Source: [Clostridium] celerecrescens 18A
GTDB lineage: Bacteria > Bacillota > Clostridia > Lachnospirales > Lachnospiraceae
Assembly (NCBI RefSeq): GCF_002797975.1
Contig: NZ_PGET01000001.1
Span: 1,116,001 to 1,180,000 of the forward strand
Reading direction: 5' to 3'
Length of the DNA stretch: 64,000 bases
The position numbers and the translations under genes were made by a program. The notes under the pieces are model-generated. The model searched no databases. It had not been told where the DNA came from and was given only the letters and a program-made list of their open reading frames with translations. How positions within the stretch are numbered: position 1 is the first letter of the stretch; each line of letters starts with the position of its first letter. This document shows positions 16,761-26,074 of the stretch, one piece after another.

Positions 16761-16850
16761 ACCTGTTCTTTGCCACCGGGTAAAGAATTTTAAGGTGTTC
16801 TGAAATATTCCGTTAGGTCGTTGAAGGAATATTTTAAGAACACCTTTTTT
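16761..16850 (+). terminator. Leader attenuator before the MATE gene
   Basis: AAGGTGTTCT (16792-16801) pairs with AGAACACCTT (16837-16846), extended inward by GAAATATTCC with GGAATATT, and ends in a T run (16845-16850) just before the ribosome site. Upstream TGTTCTT (16764-16770) could pair with AAGAACA (16836-16842), and TTCTTT (16766-16771) with AAAGAA (16782-16787), giving alternative folds. This looks like regulated attenuation of an exporter. Confidence 0.7.
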
Positions 16851-16871
16851 ATGTTCAAAGGAGGATAAGAG

Positions 16872-18197
16872 ATGGAACAATCAGTATTAAAAAATTACAC
16901 CAAATATGTGAGCCTTAATATCTTGGGGATGATCGGGCTCTCCTGCTATATACTGGCAGACACCTTTTTTGTATCAAAGGCCCTGGGCGCTGCAGGCCTG
17001 GCAGCACTGAATTTTTCAATTGGCATTTACAGCCTGATTAACGGTACTGGATTGATGATCGGCATAGGAGGTGCTACCCGCTACAGCATTCTGAAATCCC
17101 AGAATGGGGGAAAACTGATAAATACCGTTTTTACCACCAGTTTAAAGCTGGGGATTCTGGCGGGAGTGCTGTTCGCAATCACAGGAGTCCTGGGCACCGG
17201 GACTCTGGCTGTATTATTGGGAGCCGATGAGGCCACACTGCCTCTGACTAAGTCATATTTAAGCACCATACTCTACTTTGCACCGTTTTTTATCCTGAAC
17301 AATATCATGCTTGCATTTGTGAGAAATGACAATAATCCTAAGTTGTCAATGATTGCAATGATGACAGGAAGCCTATCCAATATAATTCTGGACTATATAT
17401 TTATGTTTCCGCTGGGGATGGGGATGTTTGGTGCAGCCTTTGCCACCGGTCTGGCACCCGTCATCAGTCTTGTGGTTTTATCTTCCTACTTTATACAGGG
17501 GAAAAGCAGTCTCCGGTGGTTACAAAGCAGATTTCAGTGGAAGGCTGTCCGCGATATTTTTGGTCTGGGACTGGCCGCATTTATTACGGAGGTGTCTTCG
17601 GCGATTGTTTTGATCACCTTTAATCTGGTCATCCTGGGTCTGGAGGGAAACTTAGGGGTTGCATCCTACGGGATTGTGGCCAATATAGCACTGGTAGGAA
17701 TCTCGGTATTTACGGGAATTGCACAGGGTATACAGCCGTTAATCAGCAAGGCTTATGGCTCAGGGAATGGTATTATTATAAAGAAACTGCTTCAATATGC
17801 AGTTATCACCTCTCTGGCGATATCGTCAGTAATTTATACACTGGTATTTTTCTGTTCGGATCAAATGATCAATGTGTTCAACAGTGAGCAGAATTCAGCA
17901 ATTGCACTTCTTGCCAGGGTGGGGCTTAGGGTCTACTTCGCCGGTTTTTTCTTTGCGGGAATCAATATTATTGTATGCATGTATTTAAGTGCTGCCGAGC
18001 GTGGGATGAATGCCTTTATTATTTCTATGGCGCGGGGGTGCGTGGTTCTTGTTCCCATGGTGCTCATGCTGAGCCGGATTTGGGGAATGACAGGGGTATG
18101 GCTGGCATTTGTTATGACAGAAGGATTGGTGAGTGTTCTTGGTATGATATTAGTATTTTGGAAAAAGAGGACGGATGTTTATAAGGACACCTTATAA
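16872..18197 (+). CDS. MATE-family multidrug/metabolite exporter
   Basis: A 441-residue membrane protein with 12 hydrophobic segments in two homologous halves. ADTFFVSKALGAAGLAALN (about 30-48) and the equivalent region of the second half are characteristic of MATE (NorM/DinF-like) exporters, which expel cationic drugs or metabolites using Na+ or H+ gradients. An AAAGGAGG site precedes the ATG. Expression appears governed by the promoter and attenuator upstream. Its 3' end overlaps the convergent response-regulator gene by 19 bases. The substrate is unknown. Confidence 0.9.
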   Translation: MEQSVLKNYTKYVSLNILGMIGLSCYILADTFFVSKALGAAGLAALNFSIGIYSLINGTGLMIGIGGATRYSILKSQNGGKLINTVFTTSLKLGILAGVLFAITGVLGTGTLAVLLGADEATLPLTKSYLSTILYFAPFFILNNIMLAFVRNDNNPKLSMIAMMTGSLSNIILDYIFMFPLGMGMFGAAFATGLAPVISLVVLSSYFIQGKSSLRWLQSRFQWKAVRDIFGLGLAAFITEVSSAIVLITFNLVILGLEGNLGVASYGIVANIALVGISVFTGIAQGIQPLISKAYGSGNGIIIKKLLQYAVITSLAISSVIYTLVFFCSDQMINVFNSEQNSAIALLARVGLRVYFAGFFFAGINIIVCMYLSAAERGMNAFIISMARGCVVLVPMVLMLSRIWGMTGVWLAFVMTEGLVSVLGMILVFWKKRTDVYKDTL

Positions 18198-19711
18198 TCA
18201 CCGGGACTTTTTCCGGTTACCTCCTTGAAGGCACGGATAAAATGTGCGGAATCATTATAACCAACCGCCTGGGCTATCTCATAGATTTTCATATTGCTTT
18301 CTACAATGAGGCAAATGGATTTTTCTATGCGGTAATTGCGAAGATAATCACGGTAAGTGAGGCCGGCCTTGTTTTTAAAAAAGGAGGAAAAATAGCTTTT
18401 ATTCATATAAACATGAGCTGCCACATCTTCCAGGCTGATGCATTCATTGTAGTTTCTTTCGATGTAGGATTTTGCCTTTTCAATGATGCAGTCTTCCTTA
18501 TTTTGAAGGGAATGCAAAACTATTTCAACCAGATGATTCAGGGAGCAGTATAATTCTTTCTCCAGAATTGAAAGGGAAGGAGCATTCTCGATTTGGCTGA
18601 ACAGATCATGTTCACTGAATTTAAGTCCGCTGACTGGCTCAATAAATTTTGGATTCAGCCGGATCAATGAATAGATGGTGTTATTTAGTGTTTTTTTAGT
18701 CTCTTTTACCGGCGGCTTCAGATGATTGATGGCAGCAAAGAAAAGGCGGAGATAATGAAGGGTACTCTTCATGTCATAAACAGCCAGGGAATTTGTTGCC
18801 TGATGGATAAACTTTAAGATATCCTCAGCAGTACAACCTTCATAAGCAGGGGTATAGGGAAGGTCATAATAGCCGAATTCAAACCAGGTGAGGCAATCCT
18901 TAAACCCATCGGAGCACTGGTGGAAGGTGACATATCGTTTACTGAACTTAAACTTATAGCCCTGGTCAGCCAGATACTCCCCAAAAGAATGCAGGCTGTC
19001 CAGGCAGTTGGGGATTTCCGTATCGGGAAACAGCATAAATACAAAGCAGGAGGCCATTTCCCCTGTTACGATAGTTCGGTATTGGATATGGGACCGGTTA
19101 AGACAGTGATAAAGGTCCTCGCGCAGACCTTCCTGAAGCTGAAAAAGCTTTCCGGAATAAACCGCATTCAGCTTAATGCATCCGACGATACAGGCCGAGT
19201 CGGGAATCAAGGAATACTTTTCTTCAAATGCAAGCATATTCGCGGTCTTTTGCAAGGGCTTCTGAAGATAAGACTCCAGTAATTGCTGCATATTAATGGG
19301 ATAGTTGCGTCCGGAAGAGCTGCTCTGTTCTGACATGACCTGAGCCAGCAAACGGTACAAGAGCTGATACAGCACCGGAAAATCAACTGGTTTTAAAAGA
19401 TAATCGGCTGCACCCAGACGAAGGACATCCCTTACCAGATTAAAATGATCATAGCTGCTTAAGACAACACTTTTGCAGGTGATATGATGCTGCTTAATAA
19501 AGTCCAGTAATTCAATCCCGTTCATAACCGGCATCTTTATGTCGGTAATCAGGATATCAATGGTATTGCATCTTAAGATATCAGCCGCGATAACCCCGTT
19601 TCTGCAGCTTAGTACGTTTAACTTGTTTTCAAATTCCTTTTCTACCGCATGGGTAAGTCCCTCCAGAATATCCGGATCATCATCTACGATTAAAATATAA
19701 TTGCTTGTCAT
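18179..19711 (-). CDS. Response regulator, YesN type (receiver plus AraC DNA-binding domain)
   Basis: A 510-residue protein. Residues 1-120 are a CheY-like receiver with acidic pair DDD (10-12), phosphoacceptor Asp57 (ITDIKMP) and LLKPVD. The last 100 residues are an AraC-type double helix-turn-helix (SLEDVAAHVYMNKSYFSSFF ... AQAVGYNDSAHFIRAFK). It pairs with the histidine kinase immediately upstream (33-base gap). Its probable target is the divergent sugar importer operon at 21606, whose promoter carries two 21-bp-spaced direct repeats. The gene converges on the MATE gene and overlaps its end by 19 bases. Confidence 0.92.
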   Translation of the reverse strand: MTSNYILIVDDDPDILEGLTHAVEKEFENKLNVLSCRNGVIAADILRCNTIDILITDIKMPVMNGIELLDFIKQHHITCKSVVLSSYDHFNLVRDVLRLGAADYLLKPVDFPVLYQLLYRLLAQVMSEQSSSSGRNYPINMQQLLESYLQKPLQKTANMLAFEEKYSLIPDSACIVGCIKLNAVYSGKLFQLQEGLREDLYHCLNRSHIQYRTIVTGEMASCFVFMLFPDTEIPNCLDSLHSFGEYLADQGYKFKFSKRYVTFHQCSDGFKDCLTWFEFGYYDLPYTPAYEGCTAEDILKFIHQATNSLAVYDMKSTLHYLRLFFAAINHLKPPVKETKKTLNNTIYSLIRLNPKFIEPVSGLKFSEHDLFSQIENAPSLSILEKELYCSLNHLVEIVLHSLQNKEDCIIEKAKSYIERNYNECISLEDVAAHVYMNKSYFSSFFKNKAGLTYRDYLRNYRIEKSICLIVESNMKIYEIAQAVGYNDSAHFIRAFKEVTGKSPGDYKVSL

Positions 19712-19743
19712 TTGCGCCTCCTATCACTTTCTGCTCAAACAAT

Positions 19744-21375
19744 TTATTCTTTTACAACTGGAATTTTAATTGTTACGGTTGTGCCCTGGTGAAGCCGGCT
19801 TTCAATGTATAAATCATACTCTTTTCCGTAATAGAGCTGAATTCGTTTTCGGATATTTTTTAAACCGATGCTGTGAAAAGCGGTATTCTTATCCTCCAGA
19901 TAATCCCTTAGCAGGGCAAGGTGTTCTTCATCCATTCCATTTCCATTATCTGAAACGGTGAAAATCAATTCTCCGTCTTTTTCATATCCCCATATTTGAA
20001 TTGAACCATTGGAAGCATCATCAATAATGCCGTGGTTAATGCTGTTTTCTACCAACGGCTGCAGTAACAGCTTAAGCATTCGGCAGGAAAGGATTTCAGG
20101 ATCCAGGCTGGTGCTGATGGACACATTGGCATAGCTTAACTTGATTAAATGGATGTATTCCTCTAAATGGGCATGTTCCTCTTCTACGGTCACCAGTTTA
20201 TTAGCTTCAGAGACGCCAAAGCGGAGAATCTTTGCCAGAAGTTCACACATAGTCGCCAAATGGGGGTAGTTGGCATTGAGGGAGGCCATCCGCATCCGGT
20301 CCAGAGTATTGTACAAAAAATGGGGATTGATCTGCGATCGCAGCATCTGCAGATTTAAATCCTTTTCTGCCAGGTTCTTTTGGTATACCTGTTTTGTCAT
20401 TTCCCCGTAGGATTTTATGACCCGCTTAGTTATCATCCAGGACAGCAGAAGATTGGACAAGAAAATAACCAGGATGATCATCAAAAAGACAGGACGCAGG
20501 AAGGAAGAAGACTGGGTGATATCCTTTTTATCCGTAGCAATGACGCTGTATAAAGTATGATTATCATTGGCAGTCAGGTAATATGCATAGGGATCTTCGA
20601 CCCTCGGGGACTGTATATCCTGCCAGGTAATATCCTCAAATCCGTCGGAGGAAAATAGCAGCTTTTTGTTGGCATCAAAGCAGGCAAACTGTTGGGAATC
20701 AAATAATTTATTGTATTTGAAATCATACTGAAGGTCTGAGATGTTAATGCCGGCTAAAATAATGGCTACCGGTCTGGAAGCGCTGATGTTATTCAAAACC
20801 CGTCCGGCAAACAAGAGCCTGTTATTCACCTGGTATCCCAAGTCCTCTGCTTCCTTTTGGGTGATAAAAGAAAGGGCTCCCCTGTTTTCCTTCAGGGTGG
20901 TGACCCAGTCGCTTTCGGGTAATTCCTGCAGCAGGTGGTATTTCTGGTCGTTGTATTTGTAGCTCATCAGATCCCCTTCCGGACGAAACAGGAAGAGGCA
21001 GTTTAACTGAGGAAATAAGATGGTCAGCTGATAATATTTTTCTATAAATAGTCCATCCACCCTCCCTGGATTTTCTTTTTGTCTTGCACGGGATTTTAAA
21101 TAGCTCCAAAGAGAAGGGGACACCTCGTAGGCTTCACTGCTGATCAGGGATTTGGTAAGTGTGTCCAAGGCATTGGCGGTATGTTCGATATTGGTCATCA
21201 AGGTACCGTTTAGCTGCCTTACCGCTTCTTCGGTCTTATGCCGTTCCAGATTCTGGTACGCACCTGTGATAATGATGTATGCGCCCATGAGTACGATCGC
21301 TTCCAGAATCAGCATCAGCTTCAGCTGATTGTTCATCTTCGGGAAAGAAAGTTGAAAATCCGATTTTTTCATCAT
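19744..21375 (-). CDS. Sensor histidine kinase, YesM type
   Basis: 543 residues from ATG 21375, which has an AAAGGA site; the open frame runs to 21489 without one. Two membrane segments (about 22-42 and 290-315) enclose an extracellular sensing domain of roughly 250 residues. The cytoplasmic part has the His_kinase box QINPHFLYNTLDRM (His near residue 349) and an ATPase domain with LLQPLVENSINHG, DNGNGMDEEH and GLKNIRKR. This kinase class usually senses extracellular sugars or related solutes. It is transcribed with its regulator and divergently from the sugar importer it probably controls. Confidence 0.92.
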   Translation of the reverse strand: MMKKSDFQLSFPKMNNQLKLMLILEAIVLMGAYIIITGAYQNLERHKTEEAVRQLNGTLMTNIEHTANALDTLTKSLISSEAYEVSPSLWSYLKSRARQKENPGRVDGLFIEKYYQLTILFPQLNCLFLFRPEGDLMSYKYNDQKYHLLQELPESDWVTTLKENRGALSFITQKEAEDLGYQVNNRLLFAGRVLNNISASRPVAIILAGINISDLQYDFKYNKLFDSQQFACFDANKKLLFSSDGFEDITWQDIQSPRVEDPYAYYLTANDNHTLYSVIATDKKDITQSSSFLRPVFLMIILVIFLSNLLLSWMITKRVIKSYGEMTKQVYQKNLAEKDLNLQMLRSQINPHFLYNTLDRMRMASLNANYPHLATMCELLAKILRFGVSEANKLVTVEEEHAHLEEYIHLIKLSYANVSISTSLDPEILSCRMLKLLLQPLVENSINHGIIDDASNGSIQIWGYEKDGELIFTVSDNGNGMDEEHLALLRDYLEDKNTAFHSIGLKNIRKRIQLYYGKEYDLYIESRLHQGTTVTIKIPVVKE

Positions 21376-21495
21376 GGCGGTGTCCTTTCTTCTTTGGTTT
21401 CCTAAGGAGCAGATTATCCGGGAAGGTCTGGGAATCTGCCTTTTTTGTATATTTATTATATCATAGAAAGGCCGGGAAGCAGAGCGCACTTTAAT

Positions 21496-21535
21496 AGTTC
21501 AGAAGATATGGCAATAAGTTCAGAAGATATGGCAA
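21496..21535 (+). repeat. Two 19-bp direct repeats spaced 21 bp (candidate activator sites)
   Basis: AGTTCAGAAGATATGGCAA occurs at 21496-21514 and again, identical, at 21517-21535. The 21-bp period is two helical turns, so both copies face the same side of DNA. The second copy ends about where the -35 element should be (21534-21539), which has no consensus. This is the arrangement expected for an AraC/YesN-type activator. Confidence 0.8.
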
Positions 21536-21556
21536 GCATATTATGTAAGAATCCTC

Positions 21557-21562
21557 TATAAT
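21557..21562 (+). promoter_or_regulatory. -10 element of the sugar importer operon
   Basis: TATAAT, 44 bases before the binding-protein start, without a recognisable -35; the direct repeats sit in that place. Confidence 0.65.
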
Positions 21563-21605
21563 GAACACACAAACGAAAATACCAAGAGTTTAAAGGAGGT
21601 TTCTT

Positions 21606-22919
21606 ATGAAAAAGAAAGTATTGGGTGTCGGGCTGGGGACTATGCTAATGGTGCTGACTCTGGTCGGATGCGGTCTGGCCAGCCAGACCGCGGAACAAAG
21701 CAATAAGGTTGAGGGAGGAGCTGCCGGTACCATTGGGGGAAATGGAAAAGCGGCATCAGCTGATGGAAAGGTGGAACTGGAATTTTTCAATTGTAAGGTC
21801 GAAGGAGAAGCGGTATTTAATAAAGTAATTGAAAAATTTGAAGAGGAATACCCTAATGTGGTAATAAAGCAGACAGCACCTGCAGATGCAGAGACGGTAT
21901 TATTCACCAGAGTTTCTACTGGGGATGTTCCTGATATCATGTCCGTATACCCGGCAGAGACAGCCTATCACACCATGATGGATGATGGGGTGTATACAGA
22001 ATTGACCAATGAGGAGTGGTTGAACAGGGCATCGGACAGTGCGCTGCAATTCTCTACCTGGAACGGTAAGATATATGCAATGCCCTTTGCTTTGAATTCG
22101 TTCGGCATTTATTGCAACAAGACCATGTTTGAAGAAGCAGGTTTGAAATTGCCTGCCACTTGGAGTGAATTGATGGCTGTATGTGAAGCCTTTCAGTCAA
22201 AAGGAATCACGCCTTTTACTTTTGTAGATAAAGATCCCGGCTATCTGGCACAGGAAGGAGAAAGAATCGTCGGTATTATTAAAAATGATGTATATGCAGA
22301 CACAGAGAATGTAGGGACGACCCAGGCCTCCTTCAGCGATGAGGATAAGCCCTATTTTAAGGAGCTTGCAAAGGCAATGCTTAAAACCAGGGAATATGCG
22401 GGAGATACCCTGTCTTATGGCATTGAACAGTGTGTTGCTGATTTTGCAAACGGGAAGATTCCAATGTTTATTGCAATAACGGCCAAATACACCGTAATTC
22501 AACAAAACAACCCAGATTTGAACTTCACCTTAATTCCCTATCCCAGTCCGGTAAGTGATGACTATAAAACTCCAATCAATGTGGATATTGCTTATGGCGT
22601 ATCCAGCAAGACCTCTCATCAGAAAGAGGCAAAAGCATTCATTGAATTCTTATCAAGGCCGGAAATCTATCAAATGGTAGCGGATGAAGAAGGAACCCCT
22701 CCAGTAATTAAAGGCGTAAATTATAATATAGAACCTTTAAAGGGCATCAAGGAAGTCATTGACAGCGGGAATACCTTCCTTACCATGGTGAACTTCTGGC
22801 CATCGGGATGGCGTTCTGAATGGTCTGTATACGTGCAGCAGCTTATCTCAGACAAGAATACAGACAATTTCCTTAAGGAGACGGATCGAATCTGTAAGGA
22901 AAAATATGCAGGCCAATAA
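21606..22919 (+). CDS. Sugar-binding lipoprotein of a CUT1 ABC importer
   Basis: A 437-residue exported lipoprotein: basic start, hydrophobic core and lipobox TLVGCG (Cys about residue 19), then a Gly/Ala-rich linker. The body is a family-1 solute-binding protein with the usual ISVDIAYGVSS-like hinge region. A strong AAAGGAGG site precedes it. It is the first gene of an operon with two permeases, an OPA-type MFS and a TIM-barrel isomerase, facing a YesM/YesN pair. A hairpin after the gene probably raises its level over the permeases. The sugar is unknown. Confidence 0.87.
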   Translation: MKKKVLGVGLGTMLMVLTLVGCGLASQTAEQSNKVEGGAAGTIGGNGKAASADGKVELEFFNCKVEGEAVFNKVIEKFEEEYPNVVIKQTAPADAETVLFTRVSTGDVPDIMSVYPAETAYHTMMDDGVYTELTNEEWLNRASDSALQFSTWNGKIYAMPFALNSFGIYCNKTMFEEAGLKLPATWSELMAVCEAFQSKGITPFTFVDKDPGYLAQEGERIVGIIKNDVYADTENVGTTQASFSDEDKPYFKELAKAMLKTREYAGDTLSYGIEQCVADFANGKIPMFIAITAKYTVIQQNNPDLNFTLIPYPSPVSDDYKTPINVDIAYGVSSKTSHQKEAKAFIEFLSRPEIYQMVADEEGTPPVIKGVNYNIEPLKGIKEVIDSGNTFLTMVNFWPSGWRSEWSVYVQQLISDKNTDNFLKETDRICKEKYAGQ

Positions 22920-22965
22920 CAGCAGATAGAAGCGGGTATCGACAGGCCGGATGCTTGCCAAAAAT

Positions 22966-23007
22966 AAAATGGCTATTGTAGCGGAGTACTTACAGTAGCC
23001 ATTTTTT
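22966..23007 (+). terminator. Attenuating hairpin between binding protein and permease genes
   Basis: AAAATGGCTATTGTA (22966-22980) pairs with TACAGTAGCCATTTT (22991-23005), one mismatch, followed by TT. No new promoter is evident, so read-through feeds the permeases. Confidence 0.75.
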
Positions 23008-23025
23008 AGAAAGGTAGAAGGATAT

Positions 23026-23922
23026 ATGAAAAAAAGGAAAAGGATGACTGAGAGAAATATTACAATGTTTGCATTTTCTGTTCCGGCAACGGTATTATAC
23101 ATTCTCTTTTTTATCTATCCAGTAGGTGCGGGAATCTATTATAGCTTAACCGATTGGAACGGATTGACCAGTAATTATCAGTTTGTTGGAATAAAGAATT
23201 ATATCAGAGTGCTGTTAAGCAGCCGCTTTCAGAATGCAATTTGGTTTAATTTCAAATATACGATTTTGTTAGTCGTAAGTATCGTTGGACTCAGCCTGGC
23301 CATGGCTCTTATCTTAAACAGTAAAATCAAGGCAAAGGATTTCTTTCGAGGAGCATACTTTTTTCCTGCGGTTGTCAGTATGCTGACGGTAGGCCTTATA
23401 TTTAACGAGGTATTTTTCCAGGTTCTGCCCCAGATCGGACAGCTGCTTCATTGTGAATGGCTGAGCAGGAGTCTGCTGTCCAGTTCTAAATTGGCAATTT
23501 TTGCGGTCCTGATCACCAATGTATGGCAAGGAATTGCGATCCCCACAGTTTTATTAATGGCAGGCTTGCAGAATGTTCCTCAGGAGCTTGTAGAATCAGC
23601 TTCCCTTGACGGTGCCAGAAAATGGGATATATTCAAATTCATTACCTTTCCTTTTTTGCTTCCCGTACTTACCGTAGTTATGGTATTGGTGATCAAGGAC
23701 GGTTTGACAATATATGATTATATTGTTGCTTTAACAAACGGAGGACCCGGCGGTGCAACGGAAAGTACAGCGCTGCTGATCTATAATCATGGCTTTAAGG
23801 AGGTTAACTTCTCCCTGGGTATTGCAGAAGCTGTGGTAGTGACCGTAATTATTTGTTTCATTTCATTTTTACAGATCGCTTTCAGCAATAAGAAAAGTGT
23901 ATATCAGGAGGAAGAGGGATGA
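23026..23922 (+). CDS. Sugar ABC transporter permease (MalF/UgpA-like)
   Basis: A 298-residue inner permease with six hydrophobic segments. The cytoplasmic loop that contacts the ATPase, ELVESASLDGARKWDIFKFITFP (EAA motif, residues about 186-208), is complete. It belongs to the CUT1 class with the preceding binding protein. The start follows AGAAAGG. Its 3' end overlaps the next permease by four bases (ATGA), so the two are translationally coupled. No ATPase gene is in the operon; CUT1 systems of Firmicutes commonly share an MsmK-type ATPase encoded elsewhere. Confidence 0.92.
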   Translation: MKKRKRMTERNITMFAFSVPATVLYILFFIYPVGAGIYYSLTDWNGLTSNYQFVGIKNYIRVLLSSRFQNAIWFNFKYTILLVVSIVGLSLAMALILNSKIKAKDFFRGAYFFPAVVSMLTVGLIFNEVFFQVLPQIGQLLHCEWLSRSLLSSSKLAIFAVLITNVWQGIAIPTVLLMAGLQNVPQELVESASLDGARKWDIFKFITFPFLLPVLTVVMVLVIKDGLTIYDYIVALTNGGPGGATESTALLIYNHGFKEVNFSLGIAEAVVVTVIICFISFLQIAFSNKKSVYQEEEG

Positions 23923-24749
23923 GCAGGAAATTGAAAAGTACGGCATTGTATCTCTTTCTGATCATGGGTGTTATTATAATCGCATATCCGGTCTATCTAA
24001 CGGTAATAACCTCCATGAAGACGCCTCAGGAATTGAGCCAAAGTTTTTTTGCTTTACCAAAGCGGTTTAATTTTGATAATTTTAAAGCAATTGTTACGAA
24101 TTCTGGCTATCCCAGGACTGTCTTAAATACCTTGGCGATTACGGTGTTTGCTTCCCTTGGGACTATAGCTGTTATACCCATGGTATCCTATGCAATTGCC
24201 AGGAACATGTGGGAAAAAGGATATTATAAATATCTATATTTCTTTTTACTGGCAGGTATTTTCGTACCGTTTACGGTAAAAATGCTTCCGTTAATTAAAG
24301 TTATGTCAGTGATGGATATGCTGAATATCCCCGGACTGATCATTGTATACATATCAAGCGCGGTATGTGAAGGTGTTTTCCTTTATGTGGCCTTCATACA
24401 AGGCATCCCCATGGAACTGGAAGAAGCGGCGTATATTGATGGAGCGTCGACCTGGAAGATTTATGTCCATATAGTCTTCCCCCTTCTAAGCCCCATGACG
24501 GCAACGGTATTGATCAAAAACGGACTTTGGTACTGGAATGACTTCCTCCTCCCTCTGCTTACCTTAAATAAATCGCCAGATTACTGGACTCTTACTCTGT
24601 TCCAATATAACTTCAAGATGACACATGCTATTAACTATCCAATGATTTTTGCGGCTTTTTTACTGTCCATGCTGCCGATTATGGTATTTTATGTGTTTAT
24701 GCAGAAAAAGATCATTGGTGGCTTGACTAACGGTGCGGTGAAAGGCTAG
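23919..24749 (+). CDS. Sugar ABC transporter permease (MalG/UgpE-like)
   Basis: 276 residues with six hydrophobic segments and the EAA-type loop ELEEAAYIDGASTWKIYVHI (about 167-186). It forms a heterodimer with the preceding permease, whose stop it overlaps. YPVYLTVITSMKTPQEL near the N-terminus is typical of the MalG branch. The MFS gene starts 26 bases after its stop. Confidence 0.92.
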   Translation: MSRKLKSTALYLFLIMGVIIIAYPVYLTVITSMKTPQELSQSFFALPKRFNFDNFKAIVTNSGYPRTVLNTLAITVFASLGTIAVIPMVSYAIARNMWEKGYYKYLYFFLLAGIFVPFTVKMLPLIKVMSVMDMLNIPGLIIVYISSAVCEGVFLYVAFIQGIPMELEEAAYIDGASTWKIYVHIVFPLLSPMTATVLIKNGLWYWNDFLLPLLTLNKSPDYWTLTLFQYNFKMTHAINYPMIFAAFLLSMLPIMVFYVFMQKKIIGGLTNGAVKG

Positions 24750-24775
24750 AGGCCGCCGGTAATGAAGGAGTGGAA

Positions 24776-26074
24776 ATGGATAGAGAAAAGGTATTGTGTA
24801 AAATCAGGGAGAGAAAGTATGTCAGAAGATTATTCCTGTTATGCTGGCTGGTATATTGTGTATCGTATATCGGAAGGCTGAATTATTCTTCTGCCATGGC
24901 TCAAATCATCTCAGAGCGGTTCCTGACCGCGTCCCAGGCCGGATTCATCAGCATGGTTTATTTTTTTGCCTACGGAACGGGGCAGATGATCAATGGGTTT
25001 CTGGGGGACCGGGTTAATCCCAAGCGGATGATATTTGTGGGGCTGTTTTGCTCCGGTCTTGCCAATGCGGCTATGGGCATCAGCCATAGCGCCCTATGTA
25101 TGGCATTGTCCTGGGGAGCCAACGGATATTTTCAGGCAATGATCTGGGCGCCTATTATACGCATTTTCGCAGAAATGCTTCAGGGTGAAGATCGGGTGAA
25201 CTGTAGTGTGAATATCGTTTCGTCACAGATTATAGGAACCCTGATTGCTTATCTGCTGTCTGCTGGAGTGCTGGCTGTTGCTGCCTGGCCTGGAGTATTT
25301 ATTGCAGCAGCAATCCTGTTGGCAGCAGCCTCCATCTTGTGGAGTATCGGTTTTTGGGATGTTTGCCGCCATGCTGAAAACGATTCTCCACAAGATGGGG
25401 GAATTAAAGAAAAGTACAAACAAGAGGAAGCACCGGTTCAACTCTCCTTTGGAAAACTGATGACAACTTCCGGTATCCTTACACTTCTGATACCAATTAT
25501 GGTGCATGGCATGTTAAAGGATGGTGTGACTTCCTGGGTGCCCACTTATATCAGTGACTCCTTTGGAATAACAGCTTCCTTTTCCGTTTTGCTTACCTCC
25601 ATACTGCCGGTCATCAATTTATCGGGGGCATACCTGGCAAGATTTGTCTACCAAAAGACAGGGGAGAGGATAGGAGTATCCATATTTTTCTTTTTTACAT
25701 GGGCTGCAGCAGGATTGCTTCTGTTATGTACGGCAGGAAAACTCTTTCCGGTTATAACGGCATGCATCCTGGCAATGATTACGGCTTCCATGATGGCTGT
25801 GAATACGCTCGTGGTCAATATTTACCCATTACGGTTCCTGCGGTACGGACGTGTGTCTGGGGTATCCGGTTTCCTGAATGCGATGGCATATTTGGGAACG
25901 GCAATTTCAACTTTTACCATTGGACTTATGGTAGAGTACCGGGGGTGGCAGACTACCATATATATATGGCTGGTTGTGACGGTTTTGGCAGGCCTGCTCT
26001 GCTTAATATTTATAAAAACGGAAAGTAAAGGATCAATATGTGCCGTATCAGGCGATGGAAAGGAGAGAATATGA
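24776..26074 (+). CDS. MFS transporter of the organophosphate antiporter type (second copy)
   Basis: 432 residues with about 12 membrane segments. ATG 24776 has AAGGAG five bases upstream, so GTG 24770 is discounted. YCVSYIGRLNYSSAMAQII and TGQMINGFLGD align with the transporter at 5518, as does LKDGVTSWVPTYI. Like that copy it resembles OPA-family exchangers of phosphorylated compounds. It lies inside a sugar ABC importer operon and overlaps the following isomerase gene by four bases (ATGA). It may import a phosphorylated derivative of the same sugar or export a product; neither is proven. Confidence 0.8.
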   Translation: MDREKVLCKIRERKYVRRLFLLCWLVYCVSYIGRLNYSSAMAQIISERFLTASQAGFISMVYFFAYGTGQMINGFLGDRVNPKRMIFVGLFCSGLANAAMGISHSALCMALSWGANGYFQAMIWAPIIRIFAEMLQGEDRVNCSVNIVSSQIIGTLIAYLLSAGVLAVAAWPGVFIAAAILLAAASILWSIGFWDVCRHAENDSPQDGGIKEKYKQEEAPVQLSFGKLMTTSGILTLLIPIMVHGMLKDGVTSWVPTYISDSFGITASFSVLLTSILPVINLSGAYLARFVYQKTGERIGVSIFFFFTWAAAGLLLLCTAGKLFPVITACILAMITASMMAVNTLVVNIYPLRFLRYGRVSGVSGFLNAMAYLGTAISTFTIGLMVEYRGWQTTIYIWLVVTVLAGLLCLIFIKTESKGSICAVSGDGKERI

